Source: Fibrobacter succinogenes (GTDB lineage Bacteria > Fibrobacterota > Fibrobacteria > Fibrobacterales > Fibrobacteraceae). From it: DNA of 64,000 bases. The notes beneath the pieces are model-generated. The model was not told the DNA's origin, made no database searches, and worked only from the letters and a program-made list of their open reading frames with translations. A program made the position numbers and the translations under genes. The stretch is taken from contig CADCBQ010000002.1 in assembly GCA_902799745.1 (NCBI GenBank), positions 102,758-166,757 of the forward strand. Direction: 5' to 3'. The first letter of the stretch is position 1. Each line of letters starts with the position of its first letter. Shown piece after piece: positions 42,005 through 50,894 of this stretch.

Positions 42005-42042
42005 AAAAAAAGAATCCGTTCTTGAAGAACCGGATTCTTTTT
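42005..42042 (-). terminator. Terminator of the initiator tRNA gene
   Basis: Stem AAAGAATCCG (42009-42018) / CGGATTCTTT (42031-42040) with inner dyad TTCTTGAAGAA. It is flanked by an A run on one side and a T run on the other, so it works in either direction. On the minus strand it lies two bases after the tRNA 3' end. Confidence 0.85.
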
Positions 42043-42044
42043 AG

Positions 42045-42118
<74 letters not shown>

Positions 42119-42168
42119 TCGAGGTTGCACCATATATAGTAAATTTTTATAGCCCTGTCAAGGGTTTT

Positions 42169-43326
42169 TTACACGAATTTTTTCAGAATATGCTTGCTAG
42201 CGACGAAATAATCAATACCGCTAATAATGGTAATTGCGGTTATGACGCCCATCACAGCTTGCGGGAAAATTGCCCAGAATGCTTGATAATTGGGGATAAT
42301 TGCTTCCATCGGATCGAGGGCGCCAAGCAAAATGGCAACAATTCCGATACCCTGGAGTGCAGTCTTCCATTTGCCGCTACGGCGAGCCGGCATAATCAAA
42401 CCTTCGCTTGCGGCAAGCGTACGGAGTGTTTCAACGCTTGATTCGCGGAAGTAGATGAGGGCGACCATCCACACCGGAGCATAACCTGTAGCGATAAAGC
42501 ACATGAAGATTGTCATGTTCGAAATCTTGTCGCTGAACGGATCCAGGTACTTGCCGAGTGTGCTCACTTCACCGAGTTTGCGGGCGAGGTAGCCATCCAA
42601 AAAGTCGGTCAGCATAAAGCCAAGCACCATCACCAACGAAAGACTCTTGAAAACGAGGCTGTTGTTGCTGTAATCCAGATCGTTATCGTAGAAGAAAACC
42701 CACAAGAAGAACGGGGTCAGCACAATGCGGCTCATAGTCAGCTGGCTTGCAATCGAAAGCGGCTTACGGTGAGCTGGATCGCGGTAATACCAATAGGCAT
42801 ATGCAACGGTCGAGGCGATAATCAAAAGAATGGAAGTTACCATGCAAATTTGCTGGTAATCTTCGAGATTCAGCAAGTACACGCCCATAGTTACCGTGAT
42901 TGCAATATTTGACAATTTGCTCCAACGACGCTTGCGGGGGAGAGACTTACCTTCGCGAAGAACGCCGAGGCTAAAGAGCGTATGGGCAACAAGACGGGCA
43001 AGCAAGAATACGCAACCAACAGCGAGTAATTTTTCGGTTTGATCGTTTTGGAGCAAGTCGCGCACGAAAATGCTGGTCATCACGACGAACGAAAGAAATC
43101 CGTCAATCACGTTCAGCCAAAGTCTATAATAGGGCTTTTCAATTTCTTGCGAACGCAGTTGGTACAAATTAACCCAGCCCATGATCAGGGCGATTGCTAC
43201 TAGGGCGGTGGCGGTCTTGGCCATGCCCATCCAGATAAAGACAATGACGGCTATAAAAACCATCGCGCGCATAACGCTCCAAATGCGTGTGCGAAGTCTA
43301 ATATCGGATGTCTGTTCTTGTGTCAT
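42169..43326 (-). CDS. pgsA: CDP-alcohol phosphatidyltransferase (PgsA-like) with N-terminal membrane extension
   Basis: Phosphatidylglycerophosphate synthase-type enzyme of phospholipid synthesis, 385 residues. The complete CDP-OH-P motif is visible: Asp241-x2-Asp244-Gly-x2-Ala-Arg-x8-Gly258-x3-Asp262-x3-Asp266 (DFLDGYLARK...YLDPFSD). Typical PgsA has 180-200 residues; here the catalytic part occupies only about 190-385. It is preceded by about 190 residues with five or so hydrophobic segments of unknown role. The exact alcohol substrate (glycerol phosphate versus another) is inferred from general resemblance. Confidence 0.75.
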   Translation of the reverse strand: MTQEQTSDIRLRTRIWSVMRAMVFIAVIVFIWMGMAKTATALVAIALIMGWVNLYQLRSQEIEKPYYRLWLNVIDGFLSFVVMTSIFVRDLLQNDQTEKLLAVGCVFLLARLVAHTLFSLGVLREGKSLPRKRRWSKLSNIAITVTMGVYLLNLEDYQQICMVTSILLIIASTVAYAYWYYRDPAHRKPLSIASQLTMSRIVLTPFFLWVFFYDNDLDYSNNSLVFKSLSLVMVLGFMLTDFLDGYLARKLGEVSTLGKYLDPFSDKISNMTIFMCFIATGYAPVWMVALIYFRESSVETLRTLAASEGLIMPARRSGKWKTALQGIGIVAILLGALDPMEAIIPNYQAFWAIFPQAVMGVITAITIISGIDYFVASKHILKKFV

Positions 43327-43338
43327 TTAAAGCCTCTG

Positions 43339-44982
43339 TCAAACTTCTAAAAGTTGTCTTGCATGTTCGCGAATCGTATCAGATTCGCCGCCGAGCATGC
43401 GAGAAAGTTCCTTGATGCGTCCGTCGTGGTCGAGTTCGACCACGTGCGTATAGGTGCGGCCGTCGATTTCTTCTTTGCTGACCGCGAGTTGGTTCTTGGC
43501 GCGGCTTGCTACCTGGTGCAAGTGCGTAATCGTAAGCACTTGGTGGTGCTGGCCTAAATTCTTTAATGCTTCGCCGATGCTGTTGCCGACTTCGCCGCTG
43601 ATCCCGGAATCCACTTCGTCGAATATCAAGAGGGGCACGCGGTCGAGGTCGGCCATCACGCTCTTGATCGAAAGCAATACGCGGCTGAGTTCGCCGCCCG
43701 AAACCGCTTTTTGTAGGCTCTTGAAGCCTTCGCCGGGGTTTGGGGCGAGCGTAAATTCAATCTTATCGGCTCCGTTCGGTGACAAAGCCTGCATGGTAAT
43801 CGATGTTGCAAAAATCGCCTTCGGCATGCCGAGTGTATTCAGAATGTCGCTAACGGCCTTGTCGTAGCGTTCCGCTGCGTTCTGGCGAGATGTTGTCAGC
43901 TTGAGGGCGGTTGCCTGCAAAGCTTCGTGAGCCTTCTTGGACTGCCTGGAGAGTTCCTCCAAATCGGCGTCTAAGTTCTCGAGGCTTGAAAGTTCTTCTT
44001 TGCGTTGTTCGGTCAAGGCAATTAGGCCCGCCACATCGGTGCGGTACTTGCGCTTGAGTTTTTGGATTGCCGCGATGCGGGCATTGGCACGGTCAATGTC
44101 TGCTGCACTCATGGCCGTTGCAGGGCGGAGTCTCAGCAGATCCTTGCAAACGCTTTCATACGGGTCCGTCACTTCTTCGAGTGACTTCAGGTAATCTTCG
44201 TAATTCGGAAGCTTTGCGGCTAGGGAGCGCAATTTAGATGTTAAAATCTGCACTTGATCCAAGAGCCCGTTTTCTCCACCGAGCATTCCCTGAATGTCGT
44301 TCAAGTAGCGGGTCTCGGCTTCTTGCTTGCTTGCGCTGTTCACCTTTTCTTCGAGGGCTTCTTCTTCGCCTTCTTTCAGGGCTGCTTTTGAAAGTTCTTC
44401 GAATTGGAACTTCAAAAAGTCCTTTTGGGCGGCCAAGTTCTTCGCACGTTCTTCGGTTGCCTTGATTTCGTCTTGTATCTTGTTCCAGGCGGCCCATTCG
44501 CTAGAATATTCGGCGAGCAGTTCGCCGTTTCCGGCAAAATCGTCGAGCATCTGCGTATGTGTGCGAATGTCGCGCAACAAGAGCTGCTCGCTCTGCCCAT
44601 GCATCTGGATTAGTTCTTCGCCTAGGCGCTGCAAATCGGGGAGTGCCACCACGGCTCCGTTCACGCGGGCGCGGCTCTTGCCGTTCTCCTGAATTTCGCG
44701 GCGGATAATCAATTCATCGTCGCTGTCGAGCTCCAGTTCTTCAAGAACCTTCTTGACTTGCGGCTCGTTTGCAATATCAAATGTTGCTTCGACGACGGCT
44801 TTTTCTTCGCCGGTACGCACCATGGTGGATTGCGCCTTATCGCCGCATACAATGCGGAGCGCCTTTAAAAGCACCGATTTTCCGGCACCGGTTTCGCCGG
44901 TAATCGCAGTAAAACCATCGCGGAACGGCACTTCCGCTTGAGCAATCAAAGTAAATCCACTAATCGACAGGTGCTTTAACAT
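43339..44982 (-). CDS. recN: DNA repair protein RecN
   Basis: SMC-like ATPase of double-strand break repair, 547 residues (usual length). Walker A is TGETGAGKSVLLKAL at the N-terminus, a long coiled-coil covers about 150-370, the signature is VSGGELSRVLLSIK, and Walker B is PLLIFDEVDSGISGEVG. It starts 38 bases after the trmB stop. A perfect 15-base palindrome (45009-45023) lies 26 bases upstream of its ATG. Followed 12 bases later by pgsA. Confidence 0.93.
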   Translation of the reverse strand: MLKHLSISGFTLIAQAEVPFRDGFTAITGETGAGKSVLLKALRIVCGDKAQSTMVRTGEEKAVVEATFDIANEPQVKKVLEELELDSDDELIIRREIQENGKSRARVNGAVVALPDLQRLGEELIQMHGQSEQLLLRDIRTHTQMLDDFAGNGELLAEYSSEWAAWNKIQDEIKATEERAKNLAAQKDFLKFQFEELSKAALKEGEEEALEEKVNSASKQEAETRYLNDIQGMLGGENGLLDQVQILTSKLRSLAAKLPNYEDYLKSLEEVTDPYESVCKDLLRLRPATAMSAADIDRANARIAAIQKLKRKYRTDVAGLIALTEQRKEELSSLENLDADLEELSRQSKKAHEALQATALKLTTSRQNAAERYDKAVSDILNTLGMPKAIFATSITMQALSPNGADKIEFTLAPNPGEGFKSLQKAVSGGELSRVLLSIKSVMADLDRVPLLIFDEVDSGISGEVGNSIGEALKNLGQHHQVLTITHLHQVASRAKNQLAVSKEEIDGRTYTHVVELDHDGRIKELSRMLGGESDTIREHARQLLEV

Positions 44983-45008
44983 ACGACAAATAAATTAGCA
45001 ATTTAGCT

Positions 45009-45023
45009 TGACACTAAGTGTCA
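45009..45023. promoter_or_regulatory. Palindrome TGACACTAAGTGTCA upstream of recN
   Basis: Perfect 7+1+7 palindrome straddling the trmB stop codon, 26 bases before the recN start. The arms are too close for a good hairpin and no T run follows on the minus strand, so an operator is more likely than a terminator. It does not match the published-style Fibrobacter LexA box TGC-N-C-N4-GTGCA as I remember it. Confidence 0.4.
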
Positions 45024-45752
45024 TTTTTCGAATTCGACAACGCTTCGGTAGATGGGGCGACCTTCCTTGCGGTACTTCTTTTCGAAGCCGGTCATGATTC
45101 CTTCGGTAGGTTCTGCGGTGTTTCGTTCCAGAATTTTGCAACCCTTAAAGTTGTCGAAAACTTCGAGCGCGACTTCGTTGTATTCCTGGTGGTCGGTACC
45201 CCAGTAGAAAATGCGCTTGCCCGGCTTCAACACGCGGGCGACTTCAACCAGAAAATCCGGGCGCAAAAGGCGGTTCTTGTGGTGGCGTTCTTTCGGCCAC
45301 GGGTCCGGAAAATACATGTGGAATGCGTCCACCGTATTATCCTTCACGCAGTCGCGCAAGAAGAAGAATACATCGCCGCGGAGCATGGTGGCGTTGGCGA
45401 GGGCTCCTGCCTTGTCCATCTTGCGTTGGGCAAACTTGGCCCAAGTGTAGTCCCATTCGCTGCCCATGATGACTGTATCGGGGTGCTTGGGAGCATATTC
45501 CGAAAGGAATCCGCCCTTGCCGCTTCCGATTTCAACTTCTACGCGGTCGCCCATGTTCGGGAACATGTCTTTCCAGTTAAAGTCCAACTTGTGGGGGAGT
45601 CCGTCGGGTGTTGCAATTGGCTTGCGGTCTCCATGCGTGCGGAATACATAATGCCAAAGGCCCTTTGATTCCGGATCTTCTTTCAAGTCGCGATAAAATT
45701 CAGGAATAACGACTTCTTTTTCAACTTCATCAATGTTTTCGATATCGCTCAT
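45021..45752 (-). CDS. trmB: tRNA (guanine-N7-)-methyltransferase
   Basis: Makes m7G46 in tRNA. 243 residues. The SAM-binding motif is VEIGSGKGGFL, and the TrmB hallmark FHMYFPDPWPKERHHKNRLL follows, then FYWGTDHQEYN. The N-terminal ~50 residues are acidic and variable, as in other TrmB proteins. Its stop codon lies inside a palindrome that could regulate recN downstream. Confidence 0.93.
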   Translation of the reverse strand: MSDIENIDEVEKEVVIPEFYRDLKEDPESKGLWHYVFRTHGDRKPIATPDGLPHKLDFNWKDMFPNMGDRVEVEIGSGKGGFLSEYAPKHPDTVIMGSEWDYTWAKFAQRKMDKAGALANATMLRGDVFFFLRDCVKDNTVDAFHMYFPDPWPKERHHKNRLLRPDFLVEVARVLKPGKRIFYWGTDHQEYNEVALEVFDNFKGCKILERNTAEPTEGIMTGFEKKYRKEGRPIYRSVVEFEK

Positions 45753-45755
45753 AAT

Positions 45756-45787
45756 ATTTCCTACAGCCTACTTCCTACTGTCTACTA
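45756..45787. repeat. TCCTACTGTCTACT word repeat
   Basis: TTTCCTACAGCCTACTTCC and CCTACTGTCTACTAA words fill the short gap between the RNase Z-like gene and trmB. The same words occur inside the GT-C-like gene at about 12000-12020. Confidence 0.5.
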
Positions 45788-46672
45788 AATAAACGCTACA
45801 ATCCTATCCAAAAACTTTTCCGGAATCTCTTTTGCAATCATTTCGCGAATGTATTTTTCGGAATACTTCATCGAAAAATGTGCAAGGATAATCTTTTCGC
45901 ATTTTACCTGGTTTCCCATACGGTTTAACGCATCGGCAATCTGGCTAATATGCGTGTGGCCCTTCTTGTGGCTCATCTCGTAGTCTTCGGGTGCAAGGAA
46001 CGTGCATTCCGTAATCAGCACCTTCGATTGGAATACGCGCTGGTTTTCCAATAGGCTTTCGCCCATGCAGTCGCCCATAAAGCTTATCAGCGGGTCGTAC
46101 ACTTCGCGCGTAATTTCGGTACCGCTTTCACGCAGCTTGATGATTTCGTCGGGAGTCTTTCCCAGGTATTCATCCTTGAGCTTTTTCTTGTAATGGTACA
46201 AGGTGCCGCCCATGGCGTGAATCGAGTGCTTGACTTCGAACGCTTCGAACGCCAAGTCCTTGCGGTATTCCAGGAATTGTAATTCGCCTGCACTTACGCC
46301 GACTATTTCGGGGTAGCGGAACTTGGTCTCGGGCACGCCTTCGAACATGGCTTCGGCGCGGATCCAGTCACGGGCTCCGTCGCAAATACGTTCGGGCATG
46401 TAATAAATGCTTTCGCGTTCCACGCCCATCATTTTGCGCAGGCTGTGGTGACGCATTAGGCAACGGGCATGGTCGCCATGCGCATGTGTCAGAAAAACGT
46501 GGTTTAACGATGTCGCCGAAAGCGGGCATTCGCCCATATCGATGCAAAAATCCAGTTCCGGGAGCTGAATATAGGTCGCAAGGCCCGAAATCGAAAACCC
46601 GACTACGGACGTGCACGAAGTACTGACATGTACTTGTTTTAAGGCGTTATGAATGTATTTGCTTTCTGCCAT
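45785..46672 (-). CDS. RNase Z-like metallo-beta-lactamase-fold nuclease
   Basis: A 295-residue MBL-fold protein. The zinc motif is HVFLTHAHGDHARCL (HxHxDH). Downstream ligands are in KHSIHAMGGTLYH, SFMGDC and ILAHFSMKYS. This resembles the short bacterial RNase Z (tRNA 3' processing) family; a related phosphodiesterase is possible. CCA is not encoded in the tRNA of this window, consistent with a need for 3' trimming before CCA addition. It precedes trmB's gene in the chromosome but is transcribed after it. Confidence 0.7.
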   Translation of the reverse strand: MAESKYIHNALKQVHVSTSCTSVVGFSISGLATYIQLPELDFCIDMGECPLSATSLNHVFLTHAHGDHARCLMRHHSLRKMMGVERESIYYMPERICDGARDWIRAEAMFEGVPETKFRYPEIVGVSAGELQFLEYRKDLAFEAFEVKHSIHAMGGTLYHYKKKLKDEYLGKTPDEIIKLRESGTEITREVYDPLISFMGDCMGESLLENQRVFQSKVLITECTFLAPEDYEMSHKKGHTHISQIADALNRMGNQVKCEKIILAHFSMKYSEKYIREMIAKEIPEKFLDRIVAFI

Positions 46673-46693
46673 GAATTTTCTACGCCAAATGTA

Positions 46694-46728
46694 GAAAAAA
46701 ATAAAGGTTCCTTTTAGGAACCTTTATT
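46694..46728 (-). terminator. Rho-independent terminator of the 46.8 kb lipoprotein gene
   Basis: A 12-bp perfect stem AATAAAGGTTCC / GGAACCTTTATT with a five-base loop. On the minus strand it is followed by a T-rich run (TTTTTT). Confidence 0.85.
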
Positions 46729-46771
46729 ATAACTCAATCTTGAGAGGGGCTTTTATGCCCTATGTTCAAAG

Positions 46772-47359
46772 TTACTTGGTCTTTGCGTTTTCTGCGACCA
46801 GTCGGTCAAAGTCACCGCAGCTCAAAGCTTCGATATGGTTACCCATGGCGACACTTCTGGTACGTGCGTTACCCTTCTTTTCGGGAATACGGAAGCAGAA
46901 TGTGTAGGTGTTGCCCTTGTCGGTCGGGATGCCCATCTTGAAAATGCGAATGCGTTCGGCACCCTTATTGTAAATTTCGTGGTAATCGTAAGAATTCTTA
47001 ATCTTTTCGAGGCGCTTTTGCTGAGAAAATTCAAGTTCTTCGGTAATGGGGCCTTCCAGGTAGAGCGGGAAAGAATTCTGGAAGCGCAGTTCAAGCTTAT
47101 TTCCGCTTTTTACAATCGAGGTTTCTTGCGGCTTAATCAGGTAACGCTGCTGCGGAATATTTTTATAGGCGAGGGTATGCACCGTGCGAACACCGCACAT
47201 TTCGCGCATATCGGGCTGTTCCACAAAGTCAATATCACGGCAAATAGGGGGCATATTCGTCGGAACATCCAAACTTTCGCCTGCATTGTTTGAACCGGCA
47301 CAGGCGGAAAGGAGGGCAGTTATAGCGAGACCAGATAATAGCAAGATTGAAGATTTCAT
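46772..47359 (-). CDS. Hypothetical lipoprotein
   Basis: A 195-residue protein with a clear lipobox (LLSAC, Cys20). The remainder contains four further cysteines (PPICRDID, EMCGVR, TFCFRIP, LSCGDFD) that could make two disulfides. It is rich in charged beta-type segments. I do not recognise a family. It stands alone: a terminator follows, and a 201-base AT-rich gap separates it from the divergent exonuclease III gene. The gap shows no obvious structure beyond that. Confidence 0.65.
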   Translation of the reverse strand: MKSSILLLSGLAITALLSACAGSNNAGESLDVPTNMPPICRDIDFVEQPDMREMCGVRTVHTLAYKNIPQQRYLIKPQETSIVKSGNKLELRFQNSFPLYLEGPITEELEFSQQKRLEKIKNSYDYHEIYNKGAERIRIFKMGIPTDKGNTYTFCFRIPEKKGNARTRSVAMGNHIEALSCGDFDRLVAENAKTK

Positions 47360-47560
47360 GCTCTAAATATAATTTTATTATTGCGAATAGCATTTATTTT
47401 CTTTAGAAAGTTTAATTTTTTTATTCAAAGATTGTAAACTTTTGGTTTCTTCAATTCGTTTTTAGGCTGAAAAAATGGGATAATGGGGGATAAAATTATC
47501 TTTATGCTTTTGTGTGGCTAAAAAAATGTATTTTTGGCGCGGATTAAGATTGGGTATAAC

Positions 47561-48364
47561 ATGAATATTTACAGCTGGAACGTGAATGGGCTTCGCTCCG
47601 CCCTTAAAAAGGGTTTTACGGACTGGTTTGCTGCAACAAAGCCGGATATCTTGTGCTTGCAAGAGGTTCGCGCTGAGGTAGACCAGATTCCCGAAGAGGT
47701 GGCAAACCCGGACGGCTACTTTGCCTACTGGAACCCTTGCCGTCGCAAGAAAGGTTACAGTGGCGTAGGCATTTATACCCAAATTGAACCTGACCGCGTG
47801 AACTATGGCTTCGATATCGAGGAATTCGATGAAGAAGGCCGCGTGCTTCAGCTTGTGTTCCCGGATTGGGTCCTTAACAGTATTTATTTCCCGAATGGCG
47901 GCCAGGGCGACGATCGCCTGGACTACAAGCTTCGTTTTTACGATGCTTTCCTCGAAAACAGTAAACGTTGGGTCGCCGATGGTAAGCATGTAGTTACCTT
48001 GGGTGACTATAATACTTGTCACAAGGAAATCGATATTGCCCGCCCCAAGGAAAATGAAAATATCAGCGGCTTCTTGCCGATTGAACGTGCGTGGATGGAC
48101 AAGTATGTCGAAAACGGCTTTGTGGATTCTTTCCGAATGCTGCATCCCGACGAACGAGACCGTTATTCCTGGTGGTCGAATCGTTTCGGCGCCCGTAGCC
48201 GCAATGTGGGCTGGCGTATCGACTATGCCTTTGTAGACGAGGGCCTTGTTCCCAATATCATCAATGCGGAAATTCACTCCAGCGTCATGGGATCAGATCA
48301 CTGTCCCATTAGCATTGAACTGGAACCGCCGTTTGCTCCGCTACCCATTAGCCACGAAGCTTAA
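47561..48364 (+). CDS. xth: Exodeoxyribonuclease III
   Basis: AP endonuclease and 3'-5' exonuclease of base-excision repair, 267 residues. N-terminal MNIYSWNVNGLRS, metal Glu in LCLQEVRAEVDQIP, catalytic LGDYNTCHKEIDIA, DSFRMLHP and C-terminal SDHCPISIEL are all present. The first 27 bases of the longer open frame are discarded because the family begins at MNIYSWN. Confidence 0.95.
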   Translation: MNIYSWNVNGLRSALKKGFTDWFAATKPDILCLQEVRAEVDQIPEEVANPDGYFAYWNPCRRKKGYSGVGIYTQIEPDRVNYGFDIEEFDEEGRVLQLVFPDWVLNSIYFPNGGQGDDRLDYKLRFYDAFLENSKRWVADGKHVVTLGDYNTCHKEIDIARPKENENISGFLPIERAWMDKYVENGFVDSFRMLHPDERDRYSWWSNRFGARSRNVGWRIDYAFVDEGLVPNIINAEIHSSVMGSDHCPISIELEPPFAPLPISHEA

Positions 48365-48385
48365 ATAGCTTCATCGCTTCTTTCG

Positions 48386-49453
48386 TTAATGAACTTTGAC
48401 GATATCCCAAGCGTCGTCAAAGAGCTTGGCTGCATCCCCTGGATCACGCAAGAATACCATGCGGTCAATTTCTTCGCGGGTCGGGTTGATGATTCTGTTT
48501 TTCTTGAATTCGTTGTCGATGATTTTTAGCGAGGCGCTGTTCGGGGATGCCGTGTTGGTGGACTTGGCGAGTGCGGCTCCGTTTTTCGCATCCAAGATGT
48601 AGTCCATGAAGGCGTGTGCACCTTCGGGATTTTGCGAATGGCTGCTGAGTGTCATGGCGTCCACCCACATAAAGCTGCCTTCTGTCGGAATCGCAAATTG
48701 CAGGGTCGTGTCTTCAGAAATAGCGTCCATCGCTTCACAGTTGAATACGATCGCGGCCCAGAGTTGTCCCGAAAGAATTTTATCCTTGGCGTTTACCGTG
48801 TTCACGAAACCGGCAAAATGCGGATCTCTCTTGGCTTCACGAATCAACTCAATGGCTTGGTCGATCTCTTCTTTCTTGGTGCTGTTTGCATTCAAGCCCT
48901 TGGCCTGCAACGCAATTGAAAGCATCGAACGGGATTCGTCGAGCAAACTGAATTTGCCTTTAACTTGTTGTGGGTTAAAGAGCATTTTGTAACTGACATT
49001 GTTTACATCAACGGTCGTGTCGCGGAAAAGAATTCCGGTGGTTCCCCACAAGTACGGAAGCGTGTATGTGCTGGTGGGGTCGTAAACGGGATTTTTGAAC
49101 TGGTCGGCGATGTTTACTTTGTTCGGAACCTTGTCCATGTCTATCGGTACGATCAATCCCAGATGGATTAGTTGTTGGATAATCACATCCGACGCAATAA
49201 TCACGTCATACTGGTTTTTCATTGCCGTTTGCAATTTTCCGAATATTTCTTCCTGGGCTTCGTACTGAACTAGTTGCAACTTGTAACCGGTCTTCATCTG
49301 AAAATCGGTTATCATTTCCGGAGCAATGTATTCACTGTACGTGAGAACAGTAACGGTCGTGGGATTTTGTTGCGACTTTTGGTCGCAACCGCAGAAAAAC
49401 CCCGTTGCAAGGAGGACTAAAGCAATAACAATGTAAGAGATCGGGTTCTTCAT
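48386..49453 (-). CDS. PotD/PotF-like polyamine-binding lipoprotein
   Basis: Periplasmic solute-binding protein of 355 residues, spermidine/putrescine type, anchored by a lipobox-like FFCGC. Family features: VTVLTYSEYIAPEMITDFQMKTG at the start of the mature chain, YDVIIASDVIIQQLI, and TYTLPYLWGTTGILF. The C-terminal block NRIINPTREEIDRM is usual. No permease or ATPase gene is adjacent, so the transporter must be elsewhere or this is a solitary copy. Another small cation or amine cannot be excluded. Confidence 0.75.
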   Translation of the reverse strand: MKNPISYIVIALVLLATGFFCGCDQKSQQNPTTVTVLTYSEYIAPEMITDFQMKTGYKLQLVQYEAQEEIFGKLQTAMKNQYDVIIASDVIIQQLIHLGLIVPIDMDKVPNKVNIADQFKNPVYDPTSTYTLPYLWGTTGILFRDTTVDVNNVSYKMLFNPQQVKGKFSLLDESRSMLSIALQAKGLNANSTKKEEIDQAIELIREAKRDPHFAGFVNTVNAKDKILSGQLWAAIVFNCEAMDAISEDTTLQFAIPTEGSFMWVDAMTLSSHSQNPEGAHAFMDYILDAKNGAALAKSTNTASPNSASLKIIDNEFKKNRIINPTREEIDRMVFLRDPGDAAKLFDDAWDIVKVH

Positions 49454-49494
49454 ACGCTCTCCTTCTTTTGCTTCCTCCTAAACCCCTTTCTTTA

Positions 49495-50796
49495 CTAGCT
49501 GTGCAGGTACTCCACAATTGCGTCGTGAATCGTGGTGAACACTTCGCGCAGTTCTTCTTCGTCTTCTTCAAGGAGCGTTACGCGGAAGCCCTTGAGGTCC
49601 GTGCAGAAACTCGTACTCGGTACAACGCAGATGCCCTTTGCGCCCAGCAGGTAGTAAACGAAGCGGTAGTCGAGGTTGTTGGTCTTGCTGCACCATTCTT
49701 CCACTTTCTTCTTGATAATCGGATTGTCAATCTTCAAGGTCTGGTGGCTGTTCAGCGTTCCTTCGCGGAAGATGATGGTGTTGTAGAATGCTCCGTAGGT
49801 CGGGTTGAAATACAGTTCCGGAATGTCGGAAAGGATTTCGTTGATGATAGCGCTGCGGCGGCCAATCTTTTCGTTCAAGGCAGTGCGGTGTTCCATAAAG
49901 CGCGGATCACCGAGAACACGCGGAATCGTCATCTGCGGGAGCGTGGTCGAGCAGACTTCCACCATCTTGGCATTATCGATAGCGCGGCAGAAGGCGTCGA
50001 ACTGTTCGTCCTTGTCGCGGTTGTAGTATTCGGCCCAGCCGCAACGAGCACCCGGCCACGGATATTCCTTGGAAATACCCTTGAGGGCGATACCCGGAAC
50101 GTCACCGATGTATTCGGCGAGAGCGTAAGCGTGAGCTCCATTGTACGTAATCTTGTTGTAGATTTCGTCGCAAATGATGAACAGACCGTAGCGCTTTGCA
50201 ATGTCTACAATCTTCTGGAGAATGTCGAGCGGGTAAACCATGCCCGTCGGATTGTCCGGGTTCAAAATCAGAATGCCCGCAATGCTCGGATTGTACTTCA
50301 CCTTGTTTTCAAGTTCATCCAGATCCGGATACCAGTGGTTTTCCGGCTGCAAGCGGTAGGTAATCGGGGCTGTATGGGCGTGGGCTGCTTCGGCGGAGCT
50401 ATGCGTGCTGTAAGCCGGAGCCGGTCCGATAATGCGGGTGTTCATCGACAAAAGGCTGTAAATGGTAGCGATTGCGTCACCGAGGCCGTTAAAGAACACG
50501 ATGTCGTCCACGTTAATCTGCGTACCGCCGAGCTTGTTGTTTTCTTTTACCAAGAATTCGCGGGTTTCGAGCATACCCTTAGACGGGCAATAGCCGTAGC
50601 TGCGGTTGGTGCGGGCGAGGTCAACAACAATATCCTTGATCCAGTCGGGGACCTGGCACTTCTTTTCAATCGGGTCACCGATGTTTTCCCAGTGAATGGG
50701 GAGACCGAGTGCTTTGAGCTGGTTTGCCTTCTTCACGATTTCACGGATTTCGTAAGAGAGTTCCTTGGCACCTTCGCTCAATAATCTTCTGCGCAT
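49495..50796 (-). CDS. PLP-dependent aminotransferase (class I/II)
   Basis: Fold-type I aminotransferase of 433 residues. The PLP lysine is in LKGISKEYPWPGARCGW. ILNPDNPTGMVYP and FIICDEIYNKITY are conserved, and FRVTLLEEDEEEL is the C-terminal Arg-binding stretch. It resembles alanine/aspartate-type aminotransferases, but substrate cannot be assigned. AGGAG lies nine bases before the ATG. It lies 41 bases upstream of the PotD-like gene, on the same strand; a joint transcript is possible. Confidence 0.85.
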   Translation of the reverse strand: MRRRLLSEGAKELSYEIREIVKKANQLKALGLPIHWENIGDPIEKKCQVPDWIKDIVVDLARTNRSYGYCPSKGMLETREFLVKENNKLGGTQINVDDIVFFNGLGDAIATIYSLLSMNTRIIGPAPAYSTHSSAEAAHAHTAPITYRLQPENHWYPDLDELENKVKYNPSIAGILILNPDNPTGMVYPLDILQKIVDIAKRYGLFIICDEIYNKITYNGAHAYALAEYIGDVPGIALKGISKEYPWPGARCGWAEYYNRDKDEQFDAFCRAIDNAKMVEVCSTTLPQMTIPRVLGDPRFMEHRTALNEKIGRRSAIINEILSDIPELYFNPTYGAFYNTIIFREGTLNSHQTLKIDNPIIKKKVEEWCSKTNNLDYRFVYYLLGAKGICVVPSTSFCTDLKGFRVTLLEEDEEELREVFTTIHDAIVEYLHS

Positions 50797-50848
50797 TTTT
50801 AGCTCCTATGGAGTTTTCAATAAACTTTTTTTAATAATAGTAATTTTT

Positions 50849-50889
50849 CTTCATTCATTTTTAGTTATTCATTTTTAATTGTTAATTTT
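50849..50889. repeat. TTCATTTTTA-TTAATT word repeat
   Basis: TTCATTCATTTTTAGTTATTC and ATTTTTAATTGTTAATTTT words in the short gap between divergent genes. This is the A/T-rich variant of the interspersed word repeats. It may also hold the promoters of both neighbours. Confidence 0.4.
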
Positions 50890-50894
50890 GGGCT

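Noticed and set aside
45009..45023. Intrinsic terminator of trmB
   Set aside because: The arms leave almost no loop and no T run follows; an operator fits better.
49468..50784. A 438-codon plus-strand frame opposite the aminotransferase
   Set aside because: Shadow of the aminotransferase; no start signal and no domain.
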